64,000 nucleotides of DNA from Tilletia caries (lineage: Eukaryota; Basidiomycota; Exobasidiomycetes; Tilletiales; Tilletiaceae), in contig JALUTQ010000003.1 in the NCBI GenBank assembly GCA_032718865.1, positions 1,208,001 to 1,272,000 of the forward strand, read 5' to 3'. How positions within the stretch are numbered: position 1 is the first letter of the stretch; the number at the start of each line of letters is the position of its first letter. Shown one piece after another: positions 11,374 to 24,717 of this stretch. A model generated the notes under the pieces. It did not search any database. It was not told the DNA's origin and was given only the letters and a program-made list of their open reading frames with translations. Made by a program: the position numbers and the translations under genes.

Positions 11374-12312
11374 TCAGTCGGTACCCTGGACGACGCCGAC
11401 TTGGGCAGCGCGCAGGACGCGGTTCTTGATCTTGTATCCGCGCTTCTGGCATTCGAGTACGGTACCAGGCGTCTTGCCGGGGACGGGAGCCTGGTAGAGC
11501 GCCTCGTGCAAGTCAGGGTCAAACTTCTCGCCTGTGGGATCGAACTCGACGACGCCGTGTGACTTGAGCTGGTCGAGCAGACTGCGCTCGGTCAGCTCGA
11601 GGCCGGAGTAGAGCTCTGCCAGGACGCGACGAGGATCTTCCTTGGCGGCCGCGTCTTCTGATGATGATGCTGATGATGGAGACGCCGCAGCCTTCCGGAG
11701 GGATTCGGGAACCGATCGGAGCGCGATCTGGAGAATGTCGAGGGAAGAAACGAGATCGCGCGCGAGCTTGGTGATGGCGTAATCGGACGCGTTGGCTTTC
11801 TCCTCTGCCGATCTTCTGACGAGATTTTGCATATCCGCGCGTGCGTACAGCAGCGTGTCCTGTCAGGATGGAAGGTGCCATTGTTGGAAGAGAAAGACCA
11901 TTAGGTAAGCAGTCGAGCGCGTAGAGAAAGGTCAAAACAGTGCCACAACCTGACTACTCACGCTAAGGTCCTTTATCTTGGCGTCCTTCTCCTTCAGCGC
12001 TGCAGCATGCGCGTCTGCTTCCTTTCCTGCGCCGTCAGCCGATGCTGATGCTGGTGCCGCCTTCTTGCCTTCTTCTGAGGCGGCGGCGCCTTCGCTCCTT
12101 CTGGGCGAGCACGAGGAGAAGGCGCGGATCGATGCAGAAGCGGCGAGAGCAGAGCGCTGGCGTGGTAGAAGCGCAGCTGACGAGGAAGCGGTCGAGGCCA
12201 AGCGGGCGGGGAGCGCGGAGCAGGCGCGTGGGGACGATGCGACTTGAGCGGCTGCCTGGCGGCTCTGCCGTGCGACAGCCCGGAGGGCGGTGGATGATGA
12301 GCAGCTGAGCAT
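11374..12312 (-). CDS. MGE1: Mitochondrial GrpE nucleotide-exchange factor
   Basis: GrpE releases ADP from mitochondrial Hsp70 during protein import and folding. Two exons (12312-11962 and 11859-11374) join in phase 0 to give 278 residues. The first 75 or so are a basic, Ser/Ala/Arg-rich presequence (RAFSSCSPRR). An acidic-basic coiled coil follows (AALKEKDAKIKDLS), then the conserved GrpE core: LLYARADMQNLVRR, FDPTGEKFDPDLHEAL and the C-terminal beta domain (GYKIKNRVLRAAQVGVVQ). A Ser/Ala-rich insertion sits in the core near ASPSSASSSED. Both the length and the motif order fit fungal Mge1. The intron begins GTGAGT and ends CCTGACAG. Confidence 0.96.
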
Positions 12313-12697
12313 GTTGGAAGCAGGGCAAGAAGGTAGAAGGAGAGGATCGTCGGTGTCGGTGTCGTGTTCGTACTCGTAGTTTTCGTCAGTCTCTGCGAAT
12401 GACGACTGTCGGATGAGGAAAGCTGTTTGGAAGTTTGGAAGGTCGCGGACTTCTTGGCCAGAAGGAAGCCCGAACAGAATCAGATCTTTTGATCGGGAAA
12501 ACCGCGAACAGAGCGGCGTAAAACCACTTTTGCCGCCGCTTTCGTTCGTTCTGGTGACGCTCTGTCCATCTCACCGCTCACCGCCTCACTTTCCCTGATC
12601 ACTCTGCACTCACTCGCTCCTCCCTGACCACTATCAGTCCGCAGCAGCACTCACTCGTACTCCCAGCGCATCCACCCAAGCAACCCACTCAGCAACC

Positions 12698-13845
12698 ATG
12701 GCCGCTCAAGTCCAACAGATCCAGGCTCGCGCCGAATACTTCGTTGCCCAGGTACGCTTTCTACTCGTGCCCCGGCGCTATCATCATTGACCTGTCACTC
12801 ACCCCCTTCTCTCCCTCTGCACGGCCTCATAACAACAGCTCGACAAGGAGGTGCGTTTCATTCGAGAAGCTCTTTCTTTTTGCTACTGCGTGTGCTGTGT
12901 CTGACTCGCTCACTCTCTCCCCTACAGCTGTCCAAGTTCCCTCAGCTCGTGAAGTTCGAGCAGACCACCCACGTCCCTAAGGCATACGCTGCCATCGGAT
13001 CGTTTGCCGTCTTCGTCACGGTTCGTCACACCTTCTGCTCTTTGATCGCAGCTAATTCAGACCTCATCATTACTCACATTCCTTACTTCACTCTTCTCCC
13101 ACACAGCTCATCTTCTTCAACATGTACGCGCACCAAGCATGTGTGCATTTTTTTTGCCATCGACTTTGCTGATCGATATCTCTCTGCTTTTTTCTTTCTC
13201 CGTGCCTCAACAGCTTCGCCGGTTTCTTGACCACCGTTCTCGGCTTTGTTCTCCCCGCCTACTTCTCCCTGCGCGCACTTGAGACCAAGGGCGCCGAGGA
13301 CGACATCCAGTGGTACGTTATCTCATCACTTACTCACCGCACAGGCAGCGCTTAAGGACGTATCGATTCTGACCTTTCGTGTTTTCCTTATCGCAGGCTC
13401 ACTTACTGGACTGTGAGCATCCACTCTTACAGAGTGACCCGTGCGCATTTACTGACCAAATTCCGAAACCCTTTGCCTCTGATCTCAATGCGGTTGCTAT
13501 ATGCAGGTCTTCGGGTACGTCAGAGACGATCTCACGTCCAAGTTCAACAGTGCATGACTCACATACCTTCCCTCCCCCCCTTTTTAAATCTACCGCTTCC
13601 CCCTTCTCTCCAACAGCTTCTTCTCCTTCCTCGAGTCCTTCTCCGTCCGCATGCTCGTCTACTACTTCCCCTGGTACTACACCGTCAAGGCCTTCGCCAT
13701 CACCTACCTCATGCTCCCCCAGACCCAGGGCGCCAAGGTCGTCTACCTCAAGTTCCTCCGCCCCGTCCTCGCACAGTTCATCAAGGCGTCCCCAAGCCCG
13801 GCCGTGCCCCAGCAGACTGCGCCTGCCCCTCAGGTGGTCCAGTAA
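12698..13845 (+). CDS. YOP1: ER-membrane-curving reticulon-like protein of the REEP5/DP1 family
   Basis: Yop1 inserts hairpins in the ER membrane and shapes tubules together with reticulons. The 175-residue protein is spread over eight exons: 12698-12751, 12839-12850, 12928-13020, 13107-13123, 13214-13312, 13397-13412, 13507-13514 and 13617-13845. Every junction has GT...AG and the phases agree. The family core TB2/DP1/HVA22 is clear: FVTLIFFNIFAGFLTTVLGFV, then PAYFSLRALET, WLTYWTVFGFFSFLE, YYFPWYYTVKAFAI and LMLPQTQGAKVVY. The protein has no signal peptide, as usual. Exons 2 and 7 are only 12 and 8 bases long. A 3' tail of about 600 bases without a gene separates it from TOP2. Confidence 0.95.
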
Positions 13846-14498
13846 ATGCGCCCATTCTTCCTTTGATGAACATAGCATGATGCCCCCCGGCGAAAGGGGT
13901 TCGTGCGCCCAAACAACCACAAAACACGTCGCCGTCCATACCTCGTTACCAGCAGAACCGCGCCTTCAAAACGCGCGTTCTCTTCTCTTTCCTCTTCCCA
14001 GTTTCCCGTTTTCGCGCCTCTCCCTTCCCCGCGCCCTATTCTTCCAATTCTCGTGTTTCCCCGCCCGGCAGCCTGACTCTTCCTTAGACAACGGGTCCTT
14101 CACCGAACGTGTTTCTTTTCTCCCTTTTCAATCGATCAACGAAACCAAACTACTACCTCCCCTCTCACGACTCACGCCTTCCCTGCAACGCGTCTGAAAT
14201 TTTAGAACGACACCCCGTGTTCCCCTTCACATTCTATATCGTGTTTTTCGTTCGGTCTCAGCTTCCTTCTCCTGCTTGGCTTGCTCTCGTCCCTTTCTGA
14301 TCCGTCCTCTTCCTTTTCGACGAGCTACATATCAGACCTTCCTCCCCCCCTTCAAGCGTCATCTTTCGTTTTCATCTTTCTCTCCTCAGTCCATCTTCTC
14401 GTTCGAATGAGTCTTTCATTCTTCGCGCATGGTACATACAGTAGTGAGTGAGAGTCCGCGTGCAGGCCTGAGTTTAGACTTCGTGACCAGGCTCCTCC

Positions 14499-17400
14499 TC
14501 AGTCCATGAAGTCGTCGTCGTCGTCATCCAAGATCTCCTGGTACTTGGGCTGCTTTCGCGCCCGTCCCGACGTCTTGCGTGCCGTGACACGAATCTCTCC
14601 ACTGGTGCTGGCGTCGCCAAAGTCGTCATCGACGTCCATCGAGAACTCCTGGCCATCGTCGTCGTCGTCGTCGTCGTCTCGCACAGACCTCTTCTTGGAA
14701 GCCGGCTTCGAAGCAGCCTTGGAGGAAGAAGCTGTCGCTTTGGACGAAGAAGCTGCCGCAGGCTTTGACGAAGAAGCCGTGGGCTTGGAAGAAGACGCCG
14801 TGGGCTTGGATGAAGAAGCCGTAGGCTTGGACGAAGAGGCAGCAGACTTCGAAGAAGACGCAGTGGCCTTGGACGAAGAAGCAGTGGCCTTGGACACAGC
14901 TCGCGGTTTGGTTTCCTTCTTCACATCCATCATGAAGTCGTCGTCGTCCGAGTCGGCCTTCTTCACAGCCGACTTGCCCGACAATCGAGGTCGGGCCCCT
15001 TTGCTCTTGCCCTTCTTCGCAGCAGCTTCGAGGTCGCGAGCCACATCATCCGCGAGCATGCCCTGGTCGAAAAGAAGCAAGGTCGCGACGTCAGTTGCAC
15101 AGTAGATGACTGGGGCCAAGTTCGCAAAGCTCATTGCAATTTACTCACCTCCCAGATCGCTTCGAACTCTGCCAGATCCTGGTTCCACAGGTCTTGCGGG
15201 CTGCGCTTCAGCAATATGTTCAGCGCCGTCTCCTTTACGTCACGCTCCGCAAGCAGCTTGTCGACCTTCTCCTTGGTCAAATTGTAGATCGCCATGCTCA
15301 GCAGGTAGTCGAAATCGTTCTCCGAAGTCACCGCTTCTTGTTCCTCGGGCTCGATGTTGGTGTCCACATCGCCGGCGACAACAGCCTTGACTTGCTTCGG
15401 GAAAGCACGGAATTTGTGCTTTCGAAGATCGACCACGATGTCCTTGCGCTTGCGATTGCTGACTATAAGCTCGCGCTCAATGATCATCTTGACGAACCTC
15501 GCCTGATTCGACAGGCGTTCGTACTGCAACTTCAGCTCTTCGACAAGGTGCTCCTGAAAAATGTAAAGTTGATCGTCAGTATTGAGAGAAGCTTCATCCA
15601 TGTCCGATCAGCCACAGGAAAACTCACTTTGCGCTTCTGATAGAAGCTCATGCGCAGCAAATAGAACTCATCCAGGATGGCTTCTGGCGTCTGGTACTTC
15701 TGTATCTTGCCCGCCTGGTCGAAGACGACCATATTTGACGTCGAGATCGTGGTCGAGAGCTTGAAGAAGATCTCCGCACCCTTAGAGGCAACTTCATCCT
15801 TGCCTTTGGCGTTGAGCTCGACGATGAACTTGACCTTGCGATCCGTGTGGTACTCCTTGTACTCCTGTCAAACGCAAGTTTAGTTCAGCGTGAGCAGGCA
15901 AACAAAGAAGGCGAGCGAAGACCTCCTGTACGTACTTTCACAGTGGCTGGGACCTTCTCTGTGCCGGCCACGCGCTCTTCGAGTCCTTCTTTGTAGGTCG
16001 AAGTCCACATCCGAACTGGAAGCTCAGTGATCTCGTACACCCCATCACCCGTCTCCGTTATGGTGCCAGAGCATTTGAACTTGTCCGGAGCGGTGCGTTC
16101 GATCGTTCCCTGCAGAATGGTAGAACAGAGTCAGCATCGCCGTCCCGTCGCAGCAAGGCTCGAAACGGTCTTACAGTGAATCCTCGGAACCAGGGGGTCA
16201 TCGGCACCAAGTCTTCGCCCGCCATCCGGCGTCTGAGATTGGCAATAATGTCCTTTGGGTTGTAGTTTGGAATGGAAGTACTCCAACCTAGAGGAGGAAA
16301 AATGCATGAGCACATTGCTAAGATTCACATCAGGCATACGCGCTTACCTGTTCCAATGCCATCGGCGCCGTTCACCAGCGCAAGGGGAATTGTGGGTATG
16401 AACCTGCGAAAAGAAGAAAAACTTCAGCCAAGCTCCAACAATGCATATCCCACGTCAGTCTCACCATTCCGGCTCGATGCTTTGACCTTCATCGTTCAAG
16501 TAATTCAGCAGCGCATCGTCTGCCCGGTGGAAAACGGCCCTGGTGAGCGGAAGCAGATCGGTGAAAATGTAACGAGCCGAGGCAGCGTCCTTTCCTCCCA
16601 TAGCACGAGTGCCGAATTGGCCAATCGGAGCGAGGATGTTGGCATTGTTTGCGCCGCAGAAGTCTTGCGCCAGATTGACGATCGTAGATTGCAAACTGGC
16701 CTCGCCGTGATGGTATGCGGTGTGTTCACCAACGTAACCAGCCAATTGCGCAACCTGCAGGGCGCCAGAACATCAGCAATCACTCGAAGCCGGATGGGGG
16801 CCTTTTACAGGACGTACCTTGATCTCAGCCCTCAGATTTCTCTTGAAGCAAGCAAACATGATCTTCCGCTGTCCCGGCTTCAGCCCGTCCACAGCAGATG
16901 GGATGGACCGCATGTTGTCGGCCATGGAGAATAGGACAAGCTCCTTGTTGATGAAGTCAGCGATGGGGACCTTGGTGATGTTGTGATCGAGGAAGGTACC
17001 AGGCTGTTCCAATAATCATGGTCAGTCTACGAATCACGAAGTTTGGCGCTTATATGGAGACGTACCACAAACTGTCGCAGCCATTCCTTACGGTCATCAG
17101 CCTTCTTCTTGTTGAAGGCCAGGTCGATCAGTTCGCGGTCACCGGGCTGGGTGGTCTGGAAGGGCAGCATGTGCTTGTTCAGGGCGGAGAAGTATTTTCG
17201 AATGAGCGTGTTCTCGGTCGTTCCGAGACCCTAGAAATGGCAATACCGTCAGCGACTTACTTCGATACGCGGTATAACTCATTGCTGCTTACCTTGTAGT
17301 ACTTGATCTTCCAACCAGTCAGGTTTCCCTGCTGGTCAGCCCATGCCTGGTATTCAGGCACCGTGAAGAATGCGAACTCTTCGCTCCGTTTGGTGGCCTG

Positions 17401-19682
17401 AAAAACACAAGCCCGTTCAGCACCTGCCCTTGATCGATTGAACTCCAAGATGCGACTCACCCGAACAATCGGAGTGATGAACTCCACCAAGAAGTTGGGC
17501 AACTTCAGCAGTGAGGGGAAGAAGTGGTCGAAGAAGTTGATGATCAGACCCTTGATATGCGAACCATCGTGATCCTACGCATGACAAAGCAAAGTCAGTA
17601 CCAAAATCACATGTGCCAATTGCAGACCTGACACCCAGACATACCTGATCCGTCATGATCATCAAGCTTCCATATCGCAGACTTTCGACCGAGTTGTAAA
17701 CTTTTGCGTGTTGGAGGCCCAAAATCTCCTTGATGTGCTTGATCTCGGCGTTCTTCATGATGGCGTCGTGTGAAGCTTCGCGGACGTTAAGCAGTTTTCC
17801 ACGTAAGGGGAACACTCCCCAGTTGTCGCGTCCGACGACGGAAAGACCACCGACAGCAGATGCTTTGGCTGAGTCTCCCTCCGTCAGGATCAGCGTGCAG
17901 TCACCGCTTTTCCTCGTCCCCGCATTGTTCGCGTCTTCAAGCTTGGGAATGCCAACGATACTGGAGACAAGGAAGTCAGCTCTGTGTGAGAGAAAATGGA
18001 GCAAGAGGACGATACTCACCGCGCTCTTCGGAAGCCATCCGTCTTCTTCATCTGGGATTCTTGCTTCGCTCTGCTGATCGCCATTATATTTTCCAACACT
18101 CCAGACTTGATGACTGTAATCGAGGAGATGCTACGTCAGACCATGCACTGGCATCCGCAGATCGTAAGCGCACTCACCCGCCGAGCCGAACTTGTCGCTC
18201 ATGTTCCAAGTGCTCCCAAAGCTCTTTTTAGCCAGCGTCAGCTTCTCCTTCGTCTGACCGTCAAAGGTCGGGTTCACGATCTGACAGTTGACGAAGATCC
18301 ACAGCTGATTGGCAATCTGACTGGACCGTACAGCGGCTGCCTTCTTGTCCTTCTTGATGTGGTCCGTGATCCGCGTTATGAGCTGGTTCTTGATCATTTC
18401 AACATGGGTTCCGCCTTCGATGGTGGCGATGTTGTTGACGAACGAGACGTTGCGCTCCTTGCCATCAGACGGGGTGAACGCGACTTCCCAAAGCTTTCCC
18501 TTGTCTTCGACCGACTCGTAGACAATAGGTTGTTTGGCAGGCGGCGCTGCGGGCTCATCGCCGTCCTCCGTCTTCGCAGGCTCGTCGGTGAGCTCGTTGA
18601 TCGCCGACACATACATTCCGACGTACGCCTTGAAATCCTTGATCGCGAGACGCTTGCCGTTGAGGGAGACCTTGACATCTTTGATGGTACCGGCCATGTC
18701 GTAGACTCTCTTCATCATCAGGGCCTCAATGTCGTCGTCGATCGTGCTCATTTTGAATCTTTCAAAGTCGGGCTTGAAAGTAATGCTGGTGAACTCGACC
18801 TTCTTGGGATTGGCGAGTACCTTTGGCTTGTCGCGCTGCGACATGTTGTTGCGGAAGACCTGCTTGTACTTTTTCGCACTGTCGGCAGTTTCAACGATGA
18901 ACTCGGTGGAGTAGATATTGGCCAGCTTTGCACCGTAGCCGTTGCGTCCACCAGTCACCTTTGCCTCCTCGTCGTCGTAGTTGGACGATGTAAGCAGGTG
19001 TCCGAAGATCAGCTCTGGGATGTAAATCTTTTCTTCTTCGTGGATCTCAACCGGGATACCCTTTCCGTTGTTCCACACCGTGATCGACCCTTCTTCTTTG
19101 TCGATCGTAACCTTGAGGGCGTCCATCGAAGGATCGCGCACCTGTAAGATCAAGTATGAGTGTGAGTAGATCGCTTCACGTATACGCATAGACAGGAAGG
19201 CGTACCTTGTTGTCAGCGGCATTTACCAAAATCTCGTCAAAGATCTTGTAAAAGCCTGGCGTGTATGTGATCTTCCTGCAGGGCATGAGAAGACGGTCAG
19301 CTTTGTAACATGACCCCGGTCGTGGTATTAAACAAAGAACGAGAGAACGAACCTGTATGCCATCTGCTCCTTCTTGGGGTCGAACACCCAGACCTCCTTT
19401 TCCTGTGGTTCGACACTGCCGATGTAAGTGTCAGGACGCTTTAGGACGTGCTCCAGTTGCGTCATCTGTAAAGTGTGGCATGTGTTGTGAGTGGCGAGCT
19501 AGAGCGCATGGAAACGCAGTGATCACAGGTGTACTGACCTTCTGGTAGGTCTGAGTAGCCGACTTGCTGCCGCCGCCATTGCTGCCGCTGGCTTTGCTGG
19601 AGGACGCCTTGGGTTTGGCAACCGCCTGCTTCTTTCGGGGCGGAGAGTCCTCATCATTGTAGAAGTCGTCGTCAGATTCCAT
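14499..19682 (-). CDS. TOP2: DNA topoisomerase II
   Basis: The enzyme passes one DNA duplex through another to untangle and condense chromosomes. About 17 exons give a protein of roughly 1370 residues. The GHKL ATPase region comes first (ILVNAADNK, NNGKGIPVEIH, GGRNGYGAKL). Then come the TOPRIM domain (LTEGDSAKASAVGG, and DHDGSHIKGL split by an intron) and the breakage-reunion domain with DGLKPGQRKIMF and the catalytic Tyr in ASARYIFT. The C-terminus is a long Ser/Lys repeat (SSSKPTASSSKPT) with acidic ends, presumably nuclear targeting and regulatory. The start is the ATG at 19682 (MESDDDFYND), and the acidic tail ends DDDDDFMD. Introns are mostly 50-100 bases. The 19683-20261 gap is a divergent promoter region shared with BUD32. 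Confidence 0.97.
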
Positions 19683-20261
19683 CTTGGCTGTTGCTTTCTT
19701 TTGAAGTAGAGCTGTGGTGGTTGTGAGTGTGCGGTGCGGAACAGAGGATGGAGGAAGGCGGGTGGGAAACGCCGTTGACGGCGGCGGTGTCCGTGCAGCT
19801 GTCTGAGAGATGTGGCGAACAAAAGCGGAGTGAGCTTGCTGTGACTGCGGGAACCTCGGCAAGATCTGAAGGAACAGCCGGGCAGAAGAAGCTGGCGCAG
19901 GTCCTCGCATGCACTTGCCCTGGTGATGGTGTTGGTGTTGGTGTCCCTTCTCGAATCGCAATTCGCACCTCTAAAGGCCCCCAAGTGTTGGACGAGCTCA
20001 TTTTGCGGCAGCACGCGTCCACGGCGCGTCACGCGTTTCGCCTCACGTGCTATCAATCGGTCAGAGAACAAAGGGAACAGTGAGTAAATGCAAGGAATCA
20101 TTAATGCAGGGATCTTTCTCCCTCACTTCGACGAAGAGGTTCACTAAAGCATCGCGACCTTCTACATAGGAAAGGGTTTATCTTGTGCGCTGAGTCCTTT
20201 CTGGCACCCTTCCACTGCTGATTTCTCCGTTTCCAGGTCGAACACCCTGAGTCTCAAGACA

Positions 20262-21415
<1,154 letters not shown>

Positions 21416-21421
21416 TAAATG

Positions 21422-22161
21422 TCATGATACATTCCCTTCGAGCTTCATCGTTCGCATTCGGTTGGACACTACTTCTGCAATCCATTGACGAAGCACTTGT
21501 CCTCGCATTGCTGAGGTTGCCGCATCCTCGTCAGAGTCGCAGCCGCCGTCCACATTCGCTCGGCTTCTTTCCGGTTGCTGGATCTTGACCAAACGACGTC
21601 GATCGACGCTGGCGATCTCTTGGGCACTCTCCCAGAAGGGTTCTTCTCCGGTACATCCGAGTAACTTCCAGTCCATAACCTCGAGGATGACAGCACCTCC
21701 GGGAGCGGTGCCCGGTCGGATGTGAGCCCATGGACTGTTCTGCACCTGTGCAGGGACGCGATCCGGCCACACGGTAGCTCGCGCGGCCTTGATGAGCAAG
21801 ATTGACCCTTTGAGGGAAGTGAGGTCTGCAAAAGGAGGGACCGTGCGCCGGAAGGAGGTGACGGAGGAAGCGAGGAAGCGGCATGCTACGAAGTGCTCTG
21901 GATCCGACACTTGTGCCCAGATGTCGAGAGGAGCGAAGGGATCATTGACTGGGCGAAAGGTGAGGAACTTGGGGATGCTCTCGAGAGTCAGCTTTTACCC
22001 CGGCCACCTTGAGCAGCTGGAATGGCGAATGAATGGGACGGGTGACTAACTTTGACCACTTGCACCTTCTTTCCCGGGCGGAAGAGGGTGTCTGCGCGCT
22101 GTTGGCAGTCGGCATACGCGAAGGCGAAGGCGCGCACCCAAGGATGGACCGAGGACGACAT
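21422..22161 (-). CDS. OB-fold protein resembling shelterin subunit TPP1/Tpz1
   Basis: Two exons (22161-22051, 21967-21422) encode 218 residues. The N-terminus reads HPWVRAFAF, like the PW(I/V)RE start of the human TPP1 OB domain. It is followed by VQVVK, WAQVSDPEHFVACRF (TPP1 has VSDGTHSVRC at this point), a helical-looking segment, and the strands GSILLIKAA and GGAVILEVMDWKLLG. This order is that of the TPP1/Tpz1 OB fold, which binds Pot1 and recruits telomerase. The rest (SVDRRRLVKIQQPERS onward) is charged. The assignment rests on remembered motif order, not on an alignment; another OB-fold protein is possible. The donor is GTTAGT, unusual but in phase. Confidence 0.6.
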
Positions 22162-22418
22162 GTCCGCTTCGTGAAGGAACGGCAAGGGAGATGCGGGGAA
22201 AGGTGGGACGCGGGAGTGGACTGCGGAGATGAGACTGCGAAGTGCGAACCTCGCCCGCTCCCGCTCGCCCTGTCTCATGCACGTCAAAGCCAAATCAGGC
22301 CCAGCACTCAGTACTCAGCAGCATGTCGTTGTTGTTGCACGCGTCCAGCTTACAGCTTACAGCCTTCATATATTCATCGCTACCTCGCTCTCCGTGCTGA
22401 CCGCTGACCCAGACCAAA

Positions 22419-24452
22419 ATGTATCATCCACAGCAGCAGCAACAGCGAGACGGCGGGCCGGGCGGTAGCGGCAGCAGGAACCAACACTTCCAGCCTGCCG
22501 CCGATCCCACCAACACTCAAACATCGTTTCATCACCCGCAGCAGCAGCATCAACACCTCATGACACACGCCTACCCGTCGCCAGAAGGACCCCTGTCCCC
22601 CCTCGACGCCTTGGTCCGCAACGGAAAGCAGGCAAAGCGCGATGCACGCAAGAGCAACGGCGGCCGGACGGGAGTCGGACTCTCCCAAGACTTGCTCACA
22701 CGCGCCCACTCTCTTAGTCGCTCCACCAGCGTGCGCACCGCACACCCGACCACCGTATCAGAGGAGTACGATGGCGACGGTGGGAGGGGACCCTCGACGT
22801 ACCAATCTCACACGATCAACGAGTACGGCGCGGGCCGAAACACTTCACTTGTCCGCAAAGATTCAGTCGACACAGTTCGCTCCAGCGAATTCGGCGAGGA
22901 GGGGCGGTGGGCGAAGGCTTGGACACGGAGGGCAGACGATGAGGAGAGCCTCTTTGATGATAGCTCCAGCCAGTGGGACGCAGAATCATATCGATCCTCC
23001 GATGACGTCGGTTGGTCCGGCCAAGGCCAGAACACGATCTCGGAGGAAGAAGAGTACCTCCAGGCGCAGGCCGCTCTCAAGAACAGCTCCGTCCAAGTCG
23101 ACCGATCCGATGCAGGCAGCATGCGATCGTCACGCGGTCACCCCGCAGGAAGGATGCCTCCTCCTCCTCCACCCGCAGTAGCCGGAGGATCCACTTCACC
23201 TGGACGCCCAGTGTCAGGAGTCTATCAGAACCCAAACCAGCCGTACGGCAACTCCCATGTCTCGGAGCGGGATTGGACTGCCTCTCTTGGCAAGCATCGC
23301 GCCGCCATCTTGGCCGCACACGACGGCCGAGCATCCCTCGTCTCGGACCTCGACGTCGAGACACTCCGACTCGACGGCGGCAGCTCTCGTCGTAGCAGCA
23401 CAAGCACAATAGCTATGTCCAACTCCCGACCATCATCGACCCTGCCGTCGTCCACCTCTGTTGGGTATGCCACCGACTACAGCCAGATCCTGCATCCTGA
23501 GGCGGCAAGTACCAACGGCCATCCACGGGCCCAGCAGCAACAACCAAACATTCGACAGCAACCTAGCGTAGGATCCCTCTCCAAGCCACCACCAAAACCA
23601 GTCAGCACAGCGGAAGAATTGCTATCGCGCGGCATTGAATATCACGAAGCCGGCGATCTATCGCGCTCCGTCTTCTACTTCGAGCGATCGGCGAAAGTTG
23701 AGGGCGGATGCGTGGTGGGTATGTGCATGTACGGCATGGCCTTGCGCGAGGGGTGGGGAGCCAAGAAGGATCAGAGGAGGGGCTTTGAGTGGATCCAGGC
23801 TGCGGCCACTCGGGCTGGAGAGGTCTTGAAGATCGGCCAACCGCGCACGGAGGCCGAGATCAATGCTCTGAAGGTGAGAGAGTCTCCAAGCTTTTTCAGG
23901 ACCCCGCGCTTGAGGAGCGATCGGTTAGCCTTAACTCACCTATCTCTTTGTTTGAATTCAGTCCGAGCTGAAGCTTTCCGTGTATGAGCTAGGGAAATGC
24001 TACTGCTACGGCTGGGGTGTCAAGACGGACAGTAAGTAGGAACCCATGAATCTGCACGCCCATTCAAACAGGTTCTGCGTTAACTCCCAATTTCTCGACC
24101 CCCCTCAGAGCACATAGCGCTTGAATACTTTGAACTAGCCGCCAAATTGGGAGATGCGGATGCTCAAGCAGGTGAGTTGTCTTCAGATCTATGCCTAGAA
24201 GCTTTTCTGACCTTTTGTTTTTCTACAACAGAGGCAGGGGCGCTTTACGCCACGGGCAAGGGGTGCAAGAAAGACCTAAAGCAGGCGGCGCGCTACTATC
24301 GCATGGCGGTACGTGACAACATTGCCCTCCTCATTCCAAATGCCCTCATCATTTCCTCGTTTGCTCATCTCGTCTCCCGCCCCTACTCACAGGAAGCTCA
24401 AGGCTACGATACCGTGGGCCTCAGCTGGATACACAAGGAAAAGTATCTCTGA
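22419..24452 (+). CDS. Sel1-repeat protein of the SKT5/CHS4-DSF2 type
   Basis: Five exons (22419-23873, 23962-24031, 24109-24171, 24232-24308, 24393-24452) encode 574 residues. The first 400 are disordered, Gln/Ser/Pro-rich. From about 405 onward come Sel1-like repeats: AEELLSRGIEYHEAGDLSRS, YGMALREGWGAKKDQRRG, LGKCYCYGWGVKTDKEHIAL and AGALYATGKGCKKDLKQAAR, ending with WIHKEKYL. This pattern is seen in chitin-synthase activators (Skt5/Chs4) and in Dsf2. The number of repeats is low for Skt5 and no C-terminal CAAX box is present, so a direct role in chitin synthesis is inference. The start is the first ATG after the short gap to the divergent OB-fold gene. Confidence 0.85.
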
Positions 24453-24717
24453 GCTCAAACACACACAACCCTTGCTCCTTCTCGACTTTCACCGTCCCGC
24501 CTCGGCATTTGTACTCGCTCCATCGAACTATTCTGTAACATTAATGCGGGCTCGCTACATATCTCGCTCTCCTTAACTATGAAATGCGATTTTTGGTCAT
24601 GCGATATGTACTCTGCTCACATTTCACACAGTTACACCAGGTCGGCCGTTCTTGTGAGTGTGCGTTACAGGGGGGTATTCGGGGGGGGGGTTGTCCAAGG
24701 CATTACATAAAAAATCA

